Source: Chloroflexia bacterium (GTDB lineage: Bacteria > Chloroflexota > Chloroflexia > QHBQ01 > JADMIH01). From it: a DNA stretch of 23,834 nucleotides. A program made the translations under genes and the position numbers. Location of the stretch: positions 1-23,834 of the forward strand of contig JAICKM010000018.1 in the NCBI GenBank assembly GCA_025927935.1, read 5' to 3'. Below are positions 7,651-15,524 of this stretch, piece after piece; within the stretch, counting starts at the first letter, position 1; each line of letters starts with the position of its first letter. Below the pieces are notes generated by a model that was not told where the DNA came from, searched no databases, and worked only from the letters and a program-made list of their open reading frames with translations.

Positions 7651-9450
7651 TTAGCTCTCCGCGCTGGTCAGGGCGCGGCTCGCCACCTCGTCTTGCAGGC
7701 GGGCGATTAGCGCGTCCACCGGGATCGCGCCCAGGTCCGCGCCGCTGCGCAGCCGCACGCTGACCGTGCCCGCGTCGCGCTCCTTGTCGCCCACCACCAG
7801 CATGTAGGGCACCTTCTGCAACTGGGCCTGGCGGATTTTGGCGCCCATGCGCTCGTTGCTGTCGTCCAGTTCCACGCGCAGACGGACCGCCTTCAGCCGG
7901 GCGCGCACTTCCTCCGCATACGCCAGGTGCTTCACGCTGGAGATCGGGATGACCACCGCCTGCACCGGGCTGAGCCACAGCGGGAACGCCCCCGCCAGGT
8001 GCTCGATCAGGATGCCCAGGAACCGCTCCAGCGAGCCGTAGATCACCCGGTGGATCACCACCGGCGTCTGCTGGTGGCCCTCCTTGTCCACGTACACGCA
8101 GCCAAAGCGGCGCGGCTGTTGGAAGTCCAACTGGATCGTGCCCATCTGCCACGACCGGCCCAGCGCATCCTCCATCAGGATGTCGATCTTCGGTCCATAG
8201 AACGCTCCGTCGCCCGGCTCGATCAGGTAGTTGCCTGGTCCCGCGTGCTGGTCCAGGATGCGCGTCAGTGTCGCCTCGGCCTTGTCCCACGTCTCGATAT
8301 CGCCGATGAACTTCGCCGGGCGCGTACCCATCCGCAGCATATACTTCAGCCCGAAGATCGAGTAGAAGCGGTCGGCGATGTCCAGAATCCGCGCGAACTC
8401 CGCCTCCAACTGGTCTTCGGCCAGGAAGATGTGCGCGTCGTCCTGCTGGATCTTCTGCACGCGCAACAGGCCGTGCAGCGTGCCCGACCGCTCGTGGCGA
8501 TGCAGCACGTCGCAGTCGGCCAGGCGCAGCGGCAGGTCGCGGTAGCTGCGCGTCTTCAGCTTGAACACCACCATCGCGTTCGGGCAGTTCATCGGCTTGA
8601 CGCCATACGTCACGTTCTCGTCCACCGGGATCAGGAACATATTCTCCTTGTAGTGATCCCAATGCCCCGACGTTTCCCACAGGCTCTTATCGTTGATTAG
8701 CGGCGCCGAGATCTCCTGATAGCCGCGGTCTTCATGCTCCACCCGCCAGAAGTTGATCAGCTCCGTCAGCACCTTGAAGCCCTTGGGCAGCCAGTAGGGC
8801 ATCCCCGGCGCCGTGGGGTCGAAGTGGAACAACTCCAGTTCCTTGCCCAGCTTGCGGTGGTCGCGCTTCTCGGCCTCGGCCCGCCGCCACAGATACTGGT
8901 CCAACGCTTCTTGCGACGGGAAAGCCGTGCCGTAGATGCGCTGCAACATGGGCCGGCGCTCGTCGCCGCGCCAGTAGGCCCCGGCCACGGTGAGCAGCTT
9001 GAACGCCCCGACGGCGCCTGTGCTTGGCACATGCGGCCCCCGGCACAGGTCGCGGAAGTGCCCATGCTGGTATGTCGAGATCGTTGCATCCTCCGGCAGA
9101 TTCTCGATCAGTTCGACCTTGTACGGCTGGTCTTTAAACAGGTCCAATGCCTCGGCCCGGCTCACCACGGCATACTGGTAGGGGTAGTTCGCCGCCTGGT
9201 CCGCCGCCATCCCCGCCTCGATCTCCGCCAGGTCGTCCGGCGTCAGCGTCCGCGGCAAGTCGAAGTCATAATAGAAGCCATCCTCGATGGCCGGCCCGAT
9301 GCCGAACCGCGCCTCCGGGAACATCTTCAACACCGCCCCGGCCATCAGGTGCGCCGCCGAATGGCGCATCCGCGCCAGCCGCGCCGCCTCCGACTCCGGC
9401 CCTTCCGCCGCCACCGGGTGCGGCGCGTAATCCAGTTCCAAGTCGCTCAT
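7651..9450 (-). CDS. thrS: Threonyl-tRNA synthetase (copy 2, no TGS domain)
   Basis: This 599-aa second ThrRS is encoded on the opposite strand. The ATG at 9450 follows AAAGGAG at 7 nt. As in copy 1, the protein begins in the N2 editing domain (HSAAH and CRGPH both present) with no TGS domain. The core keeps the three zinc-ligand motifs MNCPN, DDAHIF and VIHRV, so it should be active. The central region is clearly diverged from copy 1 (for example SGHWDHYKENMF versus SGHLGFYRENMY). The C-terminal domain is much more similar (MGAKIRQAQLQKVPYM and DKERDAGTVSVRLRSG are shared). A separate Thr T-box controls it. Two thrS genes with separate tRNA sensing could allow condition-specific use, for instance when metal or threonine is limiting. 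That is an inference. Confidence 0.96.
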   Translation of the reverse strand: MSDLELDYAPHPVAAEGPESEAARLARMRHSAAHLMAGAVLKMFPEARFGIGPAIEDGFYYDFDLPRTLTPDDLAEIEAGMAADQAANYPYQYAVVSRAEALDLFKDQPYKVELIENLPEDATISTYQHGHFRDLCRGPHVPSTGAVGAFKLLTVAGAYWRGDERRPMLQRIYGTAFPSQEALDQYLWRRAEAEKRDHRKLGKELELFHFDPTAPGMPYWLPKGFKVLTELINFWRVEHEDRGYQEISAPLINDKSLWETSGHWDHYKENMFLIPVDENVTYGVKPMNCPNAMVVFKLKTRSYRDLPLRLADCDVLHRHERSGTLHGLLRVQKIQQDDAHIFLAEDQLEAEFARILDIADRFYSIFGLKYMLRMGTRPAKFIGDIETWDKAEATLTRILDQHAGPGNYLIEPGDGAFYGPKIDILMEDALGRSWQMGTIQLDFQQPRRFGCVYVDKEGHQQTPVVIHRVIYGSLERFLGILIEHLAGAFPLWLSPVQAVVIPISSVKHLAYAEEVRARLKAVRLRVELDDSNERMGAKIRQAQLQKVPYMLVVGDKERDAGTVSVRLRSGADLGAIPVDALIARLQDEVASRALTSAES

Positions 9451-9484
9451 CTATCATCTCCTTTTAGCCGTCCGCGCGGCAAAT

Positions 9485-9517
9485 AAAAAACCCCTCATCC
9501 CAGTACGGGACGAGAGG
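9485..9517 (-). terminator. Intrinsic terminator of the second T-box
   Basis: On the minus strand CCTCTCGTCCC pairs with GGGATGAGGGG (11 bp including G-U pairs) around a short loop. TTTTTT follows at 9490-9485. Confidence 0.85.
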
Positions 9518-9757
9518 CTCAAGCTCACGTGGTTCCACCCGATTGCACGCCGCCGGGCAGGCCGGGGCGCCTCATCGCGGCCGCTAACGGGGCCAACCGT
9601 CCATCGACTACTCGCGGCCAAAGCCGCTTTTGCCGGGCCGTTCCCAGGGGGTTTTCGTGGGGGCGTGGACCGACCCGGCTTGCAGCCGGCGACCGGGTCT
9701 CTCTGGGGGCGCCCGCCCGTACTCGTCCTGTTCGCGACGTTTGCGCTATCGGATTGT
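9485..9757 (-). promoter_or_regulatory. T-box leader (threonine) of thrS copy 2
   Basis: The minus-strand leader of about 270 nt contains AGGACGAGTA (Stem I signature, near 9720-9729), GAAAACCCCC with candidate specifier ACC (9652-9650), the T-box sequence TCGGGTGGAACCACG (9542-9528) and the terminator at 9517-9485. The order, spacing and specifier match the first T-box, so the two probably derive from one ancestral thrS unit. Confidence 0.87.
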
Positions 9758-9763
9758 GCGGCT

Positions 9764-9793
9764 ATTATACCGCCCCATCCCGCCTCATTGCAA
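9764..9793 (-). promoter_or_regulatory. Promoter of the second thrS T-box unit
   Basis: On the minus strand TTGCAA (9793-9788), an 18-nt spacer and a perfect TATAAT (9769-9764) place the start near 9757, at the 5' edge of the T-box leader. Confidence 0.7.
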
Positions 9794-9887
9794 CCGCCGA
9801 AAGACCGAATGCAGGGACCAATTGGCCCAGGTGCGGGGGCGCTCTTTCCCTGAAAGGCTACGAATCGCCGGGAGCCGGGCCAATGTG

Positions 9888-9896
9888 TGATATAAT
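9888..9896 (+). promoter_or_regulatory. Extended -10 promoter for the cyclase gene
   Basis: TGATATAAT gives a perfect TATAAT (9891-9896) with the TG of an extended -10; no -35 is recognisable. Transcription would start near 9903, excluding the longer upstream open frame. It diverges from the thrS2 promoter about 120 bp away. Confidence 0.6.
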
Positions 9897-10005
9897 GAGC
9901 CGCGACAACGGCCCAGGGACTCGCCTTCCGGCGGGTCCGGCCCGGCCCGCGTCACGGGACCCGGAGGCTACGGGACCCTGCTATGGATGCGATGACCGGA
10001 GTCAT

Positions 10006-11637
10006 ATGCTGCATAACTCCGCTAAAGGACCAATGATTCTGGTTGCAGACGATAGCCGGGATGTCCGGCGTAATCTGCAAAAGCTGCTGGAATACCACGG
10101 CTGCCGGGTCTGCACCGCGGACGACGGCCAGGAGGCGTTGGACGCGATACGCCGCCACCCGCCCGACCTGGTGCTGCTCGACGTGAACATGCCCCGGCTG
10201 GATGGCCTCGCCACGGTCCGCTTGCTCAAAGCCGACCGCGACGTTCGCCATATTCCCGTGATCTTGCTCACCGCCCTCAGCGGCGTCGAGTCCCTGCTGC
10301 ACGGCCTTGATGCCGGCGCCGACGAATTCCTCGCCAAACCCGTGGACGAGCCGGAACTGCTGGCCCGCGTCCGTTCGCTGCTGCGTATCAAGCAGCAGCA
10401 TGACCGCCTGCGCGACTATCAGGACCGTCTGGCCCAGCTTTTGCGCATCAGCGAACAGTTGCTGACCCGCCTGGAGCCGCACCAGCTCCTGAGCGCCATC
10501 GTCGACCTGGCGACCGCGCATCTGGGCTTCCGCCGCTGCATCGTGACTGTGCTGGACCCGCAGACCGGCATCCTCAAGGTGGGCGCGGTGGCCGGGGTGA
10601 GCGACCGCAAAACCGTCACCGCCCTGACGCGCACCACCTACCGCTGGGCCGCCGTCCAGGCCCTGCTCCGCCCGGAATACCGCATCAGCGAGTCCTACCT
10701 GATCCCGGACGAGACGCCTGTCCGCAACCGCCGCAACGGCCACAAGCCCGCGACCCCGGTGGGCAACGAGTGGCGGCCACAGGACAACTTGCTCGTCCCT
10801 TTGCGCGCTGCGGGCGGCACGCTCTACGGCTTCCTCTCGTTCGATACGCCCCACGACGGCCTGCGCCCCGGCGTTGAGCAGATCCAACTGCTGGAGTTGT
10901 TCGCCCACCAGGCGGCGGGCGCCATGCAAAACGCCCAGCTTTACGCCGACCTGCACCACCAGTACGCTCGCTATGTCGGCCCCGTGGTCGCCGCGCAACT
11001 GACTGCGCGCACCGCCGCCGGGCCGCCCGCGCCGCCGGTGGAGCAAGACCTGGTGGTGCTGTTTTCCGATCTGCGCGGCTTTACCGCCCTCAGCGAGGGG
11101 CTGAGTCCGCAGGAGCTGGTCAACGAGGTGCTCAACCCCTATTTCTCGCACATGACCGACGTAATCGTCGCCTACGACGGCATGGTCGACAAGTTCCTCG
11201 GCGACGGCATCATGGCCCTGTTCGGTGTGCCGCAGAAGCGCGGCGACGAAGCGGCGCGCGCCATCACCGCCGCGCTGGCGATGCAGGAGGCTTTCCAACC
11301 CCTGCAAGCCGAGTGGCACGCTCGCCTGGGCCGCGACATCGGCATGGGTATCGGGCTGGCCTCCGGCAAGGCCATCGTCGGCAGCATCGGCTCAGCGCAC
11401 CGCATGGAGTACACGGCCATCGGCAGCGTGGTCAATCTCGCCAGCCGCGTCACCGACCTCACGCCCACCGGCCAGGTCTGGGCCACCGCCGAGCTGAAGT
11501 TGCTGGCCGAGACCTATCTGCTGGCCCATCCCGACGCCGGTCCGCGCTACCCGATCACCTTCCGCCCCCTCATGCCCACCACCATCAAGGGCACCGGCGG
11601 CATGCAATCCCTCTACGTCTGCCTCGTCAACACCTGA
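10006..11637 (+). CDS. Response regulator-GAF-class III adenylate cyclase hybrid
   Basis: This soluble 543-aa signalling protein is predicted to make cAMP under phosphorelay and small-ligand control. The start at ATG 10006 has GGAG close upstream; ATG 10033 is the alternative. An N-terminal receiver domain (about 9-125) has the acidic pair D15-D16, phospho-acceptor D59 (LLDVNMP) and K111 (LAKPV). A GAF domain spans about 150-320. The C-terminal class III cyclase domain has both metal aspartates, D355 (FSDLRGFT) and D400 (GDGIMALFG), 45 residues apart. It also has the adenine-contacting pair K396 and T470, and the transition-state N477 and R481 (NLASR). The K/T pair favours ATP over GTP. No histidine kinase lies in the window. 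Its link to the c-di-GMP region is unknown. Confidence 0.9.
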   Translation: MLHNSAKGPMILVADDSRDVRRNLQKLLEYHGCRVCTADDGQEALDAIRRHPPDLVLLDVNMPRLDGLATVRLLKADRDVRHIPVILLTALSGVESLLHGLDAGADEFLAKPVDEPELLARVRSLLRIKQQHDRLRDYQDRLAQLLRISEQLLTRLEPHQLLSAIVDLATAHLGFRRCIVTVLDPQTGILKVGAVAGVSDRKTVTALTRTTYRWAAVQALLRPEYRISESYLIPDETPVRNRRNGHKPATPVGNEWRPQDNLLVPLRAAGGTLYGFLSFDTPHDGLRPGVEQIQLLELFAHQAAGAMQNAQLYADLHHQYARYVGPVVAAQLTARTAAGPPAPPVEQDLVVLFSDLRGFTALSEGLSPQELVNEVLNPYFSHMTDVIVAYDGMVDKFLGDGIMALFGVPQKRGDEAARAITAALAMQEAFQPLQAEWHARLGRDIGMGIGLASGKAIVGSIGSAHRMEYTAIGSVVNLASRVTDLTPTGQVWATAELKLLAETYLLAHPDAGPRYPITFRPLMPTTIKGTGGMQSLYVCLVNT

Positions 11638-11776
11638 CGAGTGCTGAGCGGCGACGAGTGCGCCCTGGTCCGCCGTCCTGCTCACCCCACCGCACCGCGC
11701 ACCCGTCACGCATTGCACTCACCGTTCGTGTTCACTCAACTGATCACTGCCCGCTGCCTGCCGCCCGCCCCTGTGG

Positions 11777-11782
11777 TATAAT
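11777..11782 (+). promoter_or_regulatory. Candidate -10 of the cysteine desulfurase gene
   Basis: A perfect TATAAT sits 93 nt before the start codon, with no convincing -35. The predicted 5' UTR is about 86 nt. The 237-bp gap 11638-11874 holds this, AGTGCTG-like repeats and the ribosome-binding-site hairpin. Confidence 0.45.
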
Positions 11783-11841
11783 ATGGGGAATCGGTCGGAC
11801 ACTCGGAATGTTGCGGTTTATGCCGGAGCGGTGTAGATCGC

Positions 11842-11870
11842 GCTATCTTAATCAAAGGAGCTTAGATAGC
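11842..11870 (+). promoter_or_regulatory. Hairpin presenting the ribosome-binding site in its loop
   Basis: GCTATCT (11842-11848) and AGATAGC (11864-11870) form a perfect 7-bp stem. The 15-nt loop contains AAAGGAG. The Shine-Dalgarno is 14 nt from the ATG at 11875, too far in linear RNA, but the folded 3' arm could shorten the effective distance. The same palindrome could be a DNA operator. Confidence 0.45.
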
Positions 11871-11874
11871 ACGT

Positions 11875-13125
11875 ATGGAGACGGTAGTACACGGACCAGG
11901 GGCCGGTAATGATGCCGTGCCCGATATTTATCTCGATCATGCGGCCACTACGCCCGTCCACCCCGACGTAGTCCAGGCCATGCTGCCCTTCTTTACCGAG
12001 CGGGCGGGCAATCCGTCGAGCGTGCATCACCGCGGGCGGGCCGCCAACCAGGGCCTGGAGTCGGCGCGGCGCGCCGTGGCCGGGGTGCTGGGCTGCCGCC
12101 CGCGCGAGATCGTGTTCACCGGCGGCGGCAGCGAGGCCGATAACCTGGCCCTGAAGGGCGCCGCCTACGCCCACCGCATGGCCGGCCACGCCACGTCGCA
12201 CATCATCTCCATCCCCATTGAGCACCACGCCATCGGCCACACGCTCGACTTCCTGGAGACGCAGGGCTTCGCCGTCACCCAGGTGCCGGTGGACAGCACG
12301 GGCCGCGTCAGCGTGGCCGGCATCGCGCGGGCGATCCGCCCCGATACCTGCCTGATCACAGTCATGTACGCCAACAACGAGGTCGGCACGATCCAGCCGA
12401 TTGCCGAGATCGGGGCGCTGGCCCGCCGGCACGGCATCTTGTTCCATACCGACGCGGTGCAGGCGGGCGGCGCCCTGCCCATGCGCGTGGCCGACCTGAA
12501 TGTGGACCTCCTGTCGCTCTCGGCGCACAAGTTCCATGGCCCCAAGGGTGTGGGCGTGCTCTATGTGCGCACCGGCACGAAGATCTTCCCCATTCTGCAC
12601 GGCGGTGGGCAGGAGCACAGCCTGCGCGCGGGCACCGAGAACGTGCCGGGCATCGTCGGGCTGGCCGCTGCGCTCACCCGCGCCCACGCCATGCGCGAGC
12701 AGGAGGTGGCCCACGTCACCGCGCTGCGCGACCGGCTAATCGCGGGCATCCAGGCGCGCATTCCCGATGCCCATCTCCAGGGCCACCCAACCGAGCGCCT
12801 GCCCAACAATGCCGCCTTTTGCTTCGCGGGCTGTAGCGGCGAGGATATGCTGTTGATGCTGGACCTGGCGGGCATCTGCGCGTCCAGCGGCTCGGCCTGT
12901 AACGCCGGGTCCACCCAGCCCAGCCATGTGCTGACCGCTATCGGCACGCCGCTCGACCTGGCCCGCGGCTCCCTCCGCCTGACTCTCGGCGCGGAGAACA
13001 CCGCCGCCGAGATCGACTATACCATCGACACGCTGGAGCGCATCGTCCATGAGTTGCGCACCCACCGCCCGCACGGCGCCGCCGAGTCCCCCCCGGCCCC
13101 TGCCGTGGTGGGCAGCACCGCCTAG
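11875..13125 (+). CDS. Cysteine desulfurase, NifS/IscS group I
   Basis: This 416-aa PLP enzyme takes sulfur from L-cysteine, leaving alanine and an enzyme persulfide for Fe-S clusters or tRNA thiolation. The N-terminus has the family signature YLDHAATTPVHPDV. Other landmarks are GNPSSVHHRGR, the cofactor-stacking region EHHAI, the PLP lysine K219 in SAHKFHGPKG, GGGQEHSLRAGTENV, and the catalytic C342 in SSGSACNAG. The longer loop around the cysteine is of the group I (IscS/NifS) type. A Pro/Ala-rich tail of about 20 residues follows the fold. There is no iscU, iscR or mnmA neighbour, so the acceptor is undetermined. The unusual 5' hairpin around its ribosome-binding site may regulate translation. 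A terminator follows at 13162. Confidence 0.93.
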   Translation: METVVHGPGAGNDAVPDIYLDHAATTPVHPDVVQAMLPFFTERAGNPSSVHHRGRAANQGLESARRAVAGVLGCRPREIVFTGGGSEADNLALKGAAYAHRMAGHATSHIISIPIEHHAIGHTLDFLETQGFAVTQVPVDSTGRVSVAGIARAIRPDTCLITVMYANNEVGTIQPIAEIGALARRHGILFHTDAVQAGGALPMRVADLNVDLLSLSAHKFHGPKGVGVLYVRTGTKIFPILHGGGQEHSLRAGTENVPGIVGLAAALTRAHAMREQEVAHVTALRDRLIAGIQARIPDAHLQGHPTERLPNNAAFCFAGCSGEDMLLMLDLAGICASSGSACNAGSTQPSHVLTAIGTPLDLARGSLRLTLGAENTAAEIDYTIDTLERIVHELRTHRPHGAAESPPAPAVVGSTA

Positions 13126-13161
13126 CCGCATACGCTGCCCGTTCCCGGCATTGCGATCAGA

Positions 13162-13198
13162 ACAAAGCCACCTTGCCCCGGCTGGTGGCTTTGTTTTT
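13162..13198 (+). terminator. Terminator after the cysteine desulfurase
   Basis: ACAAAGCCACC pairs with GGTGGCTTTGT (11 bp), with the 3' arm running into TTTTT. It lies 36 nt after the stop codon and separates this gene from the DinB-like gene. Confidence 0.85.
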
Positions 13199-13231
13199 GG
13201 CCGGTAGCCAATCCGGGTCAGGGTGCGGGTC

Positions 13232-13253
13232 AGGGCCGGGTTCAAACCGGCCT
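13232..13253 (+). repeat. Dispersed GGGCCGG-TTCAAACCGGCC repeat copy
   Basis: AGGGCCGGGTTCAAACCGGCC is a further copy of the family at 4174 and 4882. It is near-palindromic and lies in the short gap before the DinB-like gene. Confidence 0.6.
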
Positions 13254-13304
13254 GGCGAGTGCCTGTTGCACCGATTAATTGACATAACAACGAAGGAGAC
13301 AACT

Positions 13305-13916
13305 GTGAAAGCCGAGCAGTTTTCCGCGCAAATGGTGGAGATCATGGCCTTGCCCCCGGCGGAGCGCCATGAGCGCATGGCCGCGTTGCACACCAGCATT
13401 GTCACCGTTTACCGCGCGGCGGTGGAGGCGCTGACCGAGGAACAGGCCACGCGCATCGTGTCTAGCGGGGCGGAGACGCGCACCGTGGCCCAGGTGGTCG
13501 GCCATATCGCCGAATGGGAGCGCTTCGCGATCCTGGGCGCGGGCGATATGCTGGCCGGGCTGACCCACCCGCGCATGGTGACGAGCATCGCGGGCTACTA
13601 CGAACCCGATGGTCAGGCGCCCGTGTTGGACACCATCGACGCTTTTAACGCCTATCAAGCGGCCAAGCACGCCGCGTGGCCCTGGACGCGCATCCAGGCG
13701 CTGGCGCTGGACACCGCGACCACGGTGCACGCGCTCTTCACCGAGCCGCGCTTGCTGTCGGCGGCGCGCCTGGAGGCGACCGAACCCTTCCGCAAGCGGC
13801 TGGAAGACGGCACACGCATTCGCAATATCACGATGGGCTGGAACCTGTGGATGACCGTGCTGGAGCACGAGGCCGTGGAGCACGCCGAGGCGCTGGGCAT
13901 GGTCGGCGGCGCATGA
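13305..13916 (+). CDS. DinB-like four-helix protein
   Basis: This 203-aa soluble protein begins with GTG at 13305, 6 nt after AAGGAG (13293-13298); the upstream open frame runs through a terminator and is not coding. The fold pattern is that of the DinB/YfiT metal-binding four-helix bundle. An early helix (ALHTSIVTVYRAAVEAL) is followed by AQVVGHIAEWERF with the first metal histidine, and a final helix HEAVEHAEALG contributes two more. Members are often thiol-dependent transferases or metal hydrolases. The substrate here is unknown. It is convergent with scpB, leaving only 16 bp between the stop codons. Confidence 0.75.
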   Translation: MKAEQFSAQMVEIMALPPAERHERMAALHTSIVTVYRAAVEALTEEQATRIVSSGAETRTVAQVVGHIAEWERFAILGAGDMLAGLTHPRMVTSIAGYYEPDGQAPVLDTIDAFNAYQAAKHAAWPWTRIQALALDTATTVHALFTEPRLLSAARLEATEPFRKRLEDGTRIRNITMGWNLWMTVLEHEAVEHAEALGMVGGA

Positions 13917-13932
13917 GTTTTTCGCCTGCGCG

Positions 13933-14517
<585 letters not shown>

Positions 14518-14571
14518 CACATTCCCATCCGGTATCGGTAGGCTGCCCGCCGGTGGGCGGCGGGGCGCCTC

Positions 14572-14577
14572 ATTATA
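14572..14577 (-). promoter_or_regulatory. -10 box of scpB
   Basis: A perfect TATAAT on the minus strand sits 55 nt before the chosen ATG. No good -35 is apparent in the GC-rich flank. Confidence 0.5.
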
Positions 14578-14746
14578 CACTACCACGCGGCGCGGTGACG
14601 AGGATCGCAGCCGGCCCGTCCGATGACCACACTACCCATCGCATGTTAGTCCTATTTTTTGCATCCTCGCGGCGCCCTGTCGTGGTTTACACTTGGTGTA
14701 TCAGCACGCAAACCGGTCACGTTTATTTCTTTACCGTGCCCGATTC

Positions 14747-14801
14747 TTATAGAATTGTAATCATCCCAGTAAGCCGGAGTGTAAGGTTCATCCCCTATAA
14801 T
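14747..14801 (+). promoter_or_regulatory. GTAAG-repeat promoter 1
   Basis: This shows the shared architecture. TTATAG lies at 14747, GTAA at 14757, GTAAG at 14769 and 14781 (12-nt pitch), and TATAAT at 14796-14801, 15 nt after the last repeat start. There is no canonical -35; the last repeat occupies its place. The same layout precedes the other three riboswitches. Transcription should start near 14808. The rest of 14587-14746 holds nothing I can name. Confidence 0.8.
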
Positions 14802-14844
14802 GAAACCACGCTGCCTCGTACCAGGTGTAACGGTGAGTGGCGTG

Positions 14845-14990
14845 TGGAGCGAAACGGCAAACCTATCGTAAGGTAGGGGCGCAAAGCCACGGGTCCAGTT
14901 GCTGGATAGCCGGGTTACCGTCTCAGTAATACCGCAGGGTGTTCCTGCCTGAGATCCGCAACCCGACTCTATACGGAGTCGGGTTTTTGT
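14845..14990 (+). promoter_or_regulatory. Cyclic di-GMP-I (GEMM-I) riboswitch 1
   Basis: The aptamer (14845-14926) has the conserved core GGCAAACC, a GTAA (GNRA) tetraloop hairpin CCTATC/GGTAGG, GGGGCGCAAAGCC, a second hairpin TCCAG/CTGGA and the closing GGGTTACCG. The base before CAAACC is G, equivalent to G20 of the Vc2 RNA, which favours c-di-GMP over cGAMP. Downstream, CTCAG (14922-14926) can pair with CTGAG (14949-14953), and CGGGTT can pair with AACCCG of the terminator, forming an antiterminator. It leads the secreted-protein/HD-GYP operon. Confidence 0.93.
14961..14990 (+). terminator. Riboswitch 1 terminator
   Basis: ACCCGACTC and GAGTCGGGT flank a short loop and run into TTTTTGTT. 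The start codon of the next gene is 50 nt further on. Confidence 0.9.
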
Positions 14991-15040
14991 TGGGCGTGTC
15001 ACATCCGAGATCCTCGTTACAGCACTGGAGGCATAGATAT

Positions 15041-15490
15041 ATGGGTATTCGTCACTATCCTGGGTGGCGTGGCGTGCTCGGCCTGGCTGTTCTCATCCCG
15101 GCGCTAAGCGCCAGTCTCCTCCTGGTACCCCCAGCGTCTGCGAAAGCCGCTATCTGCCGCACTGATCCGCTTGTGCATCTCTCTAATGGCACGGTGGTTC
15201 AGATCGTCGCCGAGGCCGATCCCAGCAGTATACAATCGATCACCTACACGCTGCATGTCCCCCCGGGTTTGAGCATCACCGAGGTCGAATACATGGGCGA
15301 TGTCTCGCCGGAGAACGAGCAACTGCTGTTTGTCGACGACGCCAAAGACCATCACTACAAGACAGAAACCGTCGTCGAAGCGGACGGCAAGGATGTACAA
15401 GTGACGGCTATCGTCACAATCGGCGACAAGACCAAATCGGCGCACGGCCATCCCCATAGCCTCATCAAGACTGACCTGGATGTCCACTAG
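15041..15490 (+). CDS. Small secreted protein, first gene of the PDE operon
   Basis: This 149-aa protein starts at ATG 15041, 9 nt after GGAGG. Residues 1-34 are a signal peptide (basic MGIRHYPGWR, hydrophobic VLGLAVLIPALSASLLLV, then PPASA before KA). The mature part of about 115 residues begins with CRTDPLVHLSNGT and looks beta-rich (VVQIVAEAD, SITYTLHVPPG, KDVQVTAIVTIG). A histidine-rich patch (AHGHPHS) lies near the end. One cysteine remains after cleavage. I do not recognise a domain. It is the first gene behind c-di-GMP riboswitch 1 and lies 34 nt from the phosphodiesterase gene, so both are probably co-transcribed. Possible roles include a sensor partner for the membrane phosphodiesterase or a matrix component, but neither can be shown from sequence. 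Confidence 0.8.
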   Translation: MGIRHYPGWRGVLGLAVLIPALSASLLLVPPASAKAAICRTDPLVHLSNGTVVQIVAEADPSSIQSITYTLHVPPGLSITEVEYMGDVSPENEQLLFVDDAKDHHYKTETVVEADGKDVQVTAIVTIGDKTKSAHGHPHSLIKTDLDVH

Positions 15491-15524
15491 CGCCATGCTG
15501 GGTCTCACCACAGGGTAATACACA

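Noticed and set aside
7651..8000. Recent gene conversion between the C-terminal domains of the two thrS genes
   Set aside because: The proteins are very similar there, but the DNA shows many synonymous differences, so purifying selection explains it better.
7280..8680. 466-aa minus-strand open frame overlapping thrS2 and the HTH gene
   Set aside because: It overlaps the well-supported thrS2 frame in another phase and has no ribosome-binding site or domain pattern.
9529..10005. N-terminal extension of the REC-GAF-cyclase
   Set aside because: This part covers the divergent T-box leader and lies upstream of the cyclase promoter at 9888-9896; it has no domain pattern.
13173..13304. N-terminal extension of the DinB-like protein
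   Set aside because: The open frame upstream runs through a terminator and a dispersed repeat. The GTG at 13305 has a proper ribosome-binding site.
14747..14801. Origin-type iterons (GTAAG repeats)
   Set aside because: The repeats occur at a fixed distance from a -10 box in four places and lack AT-rich unwinding regions or DnaA boxes, so promoter elements fit better.
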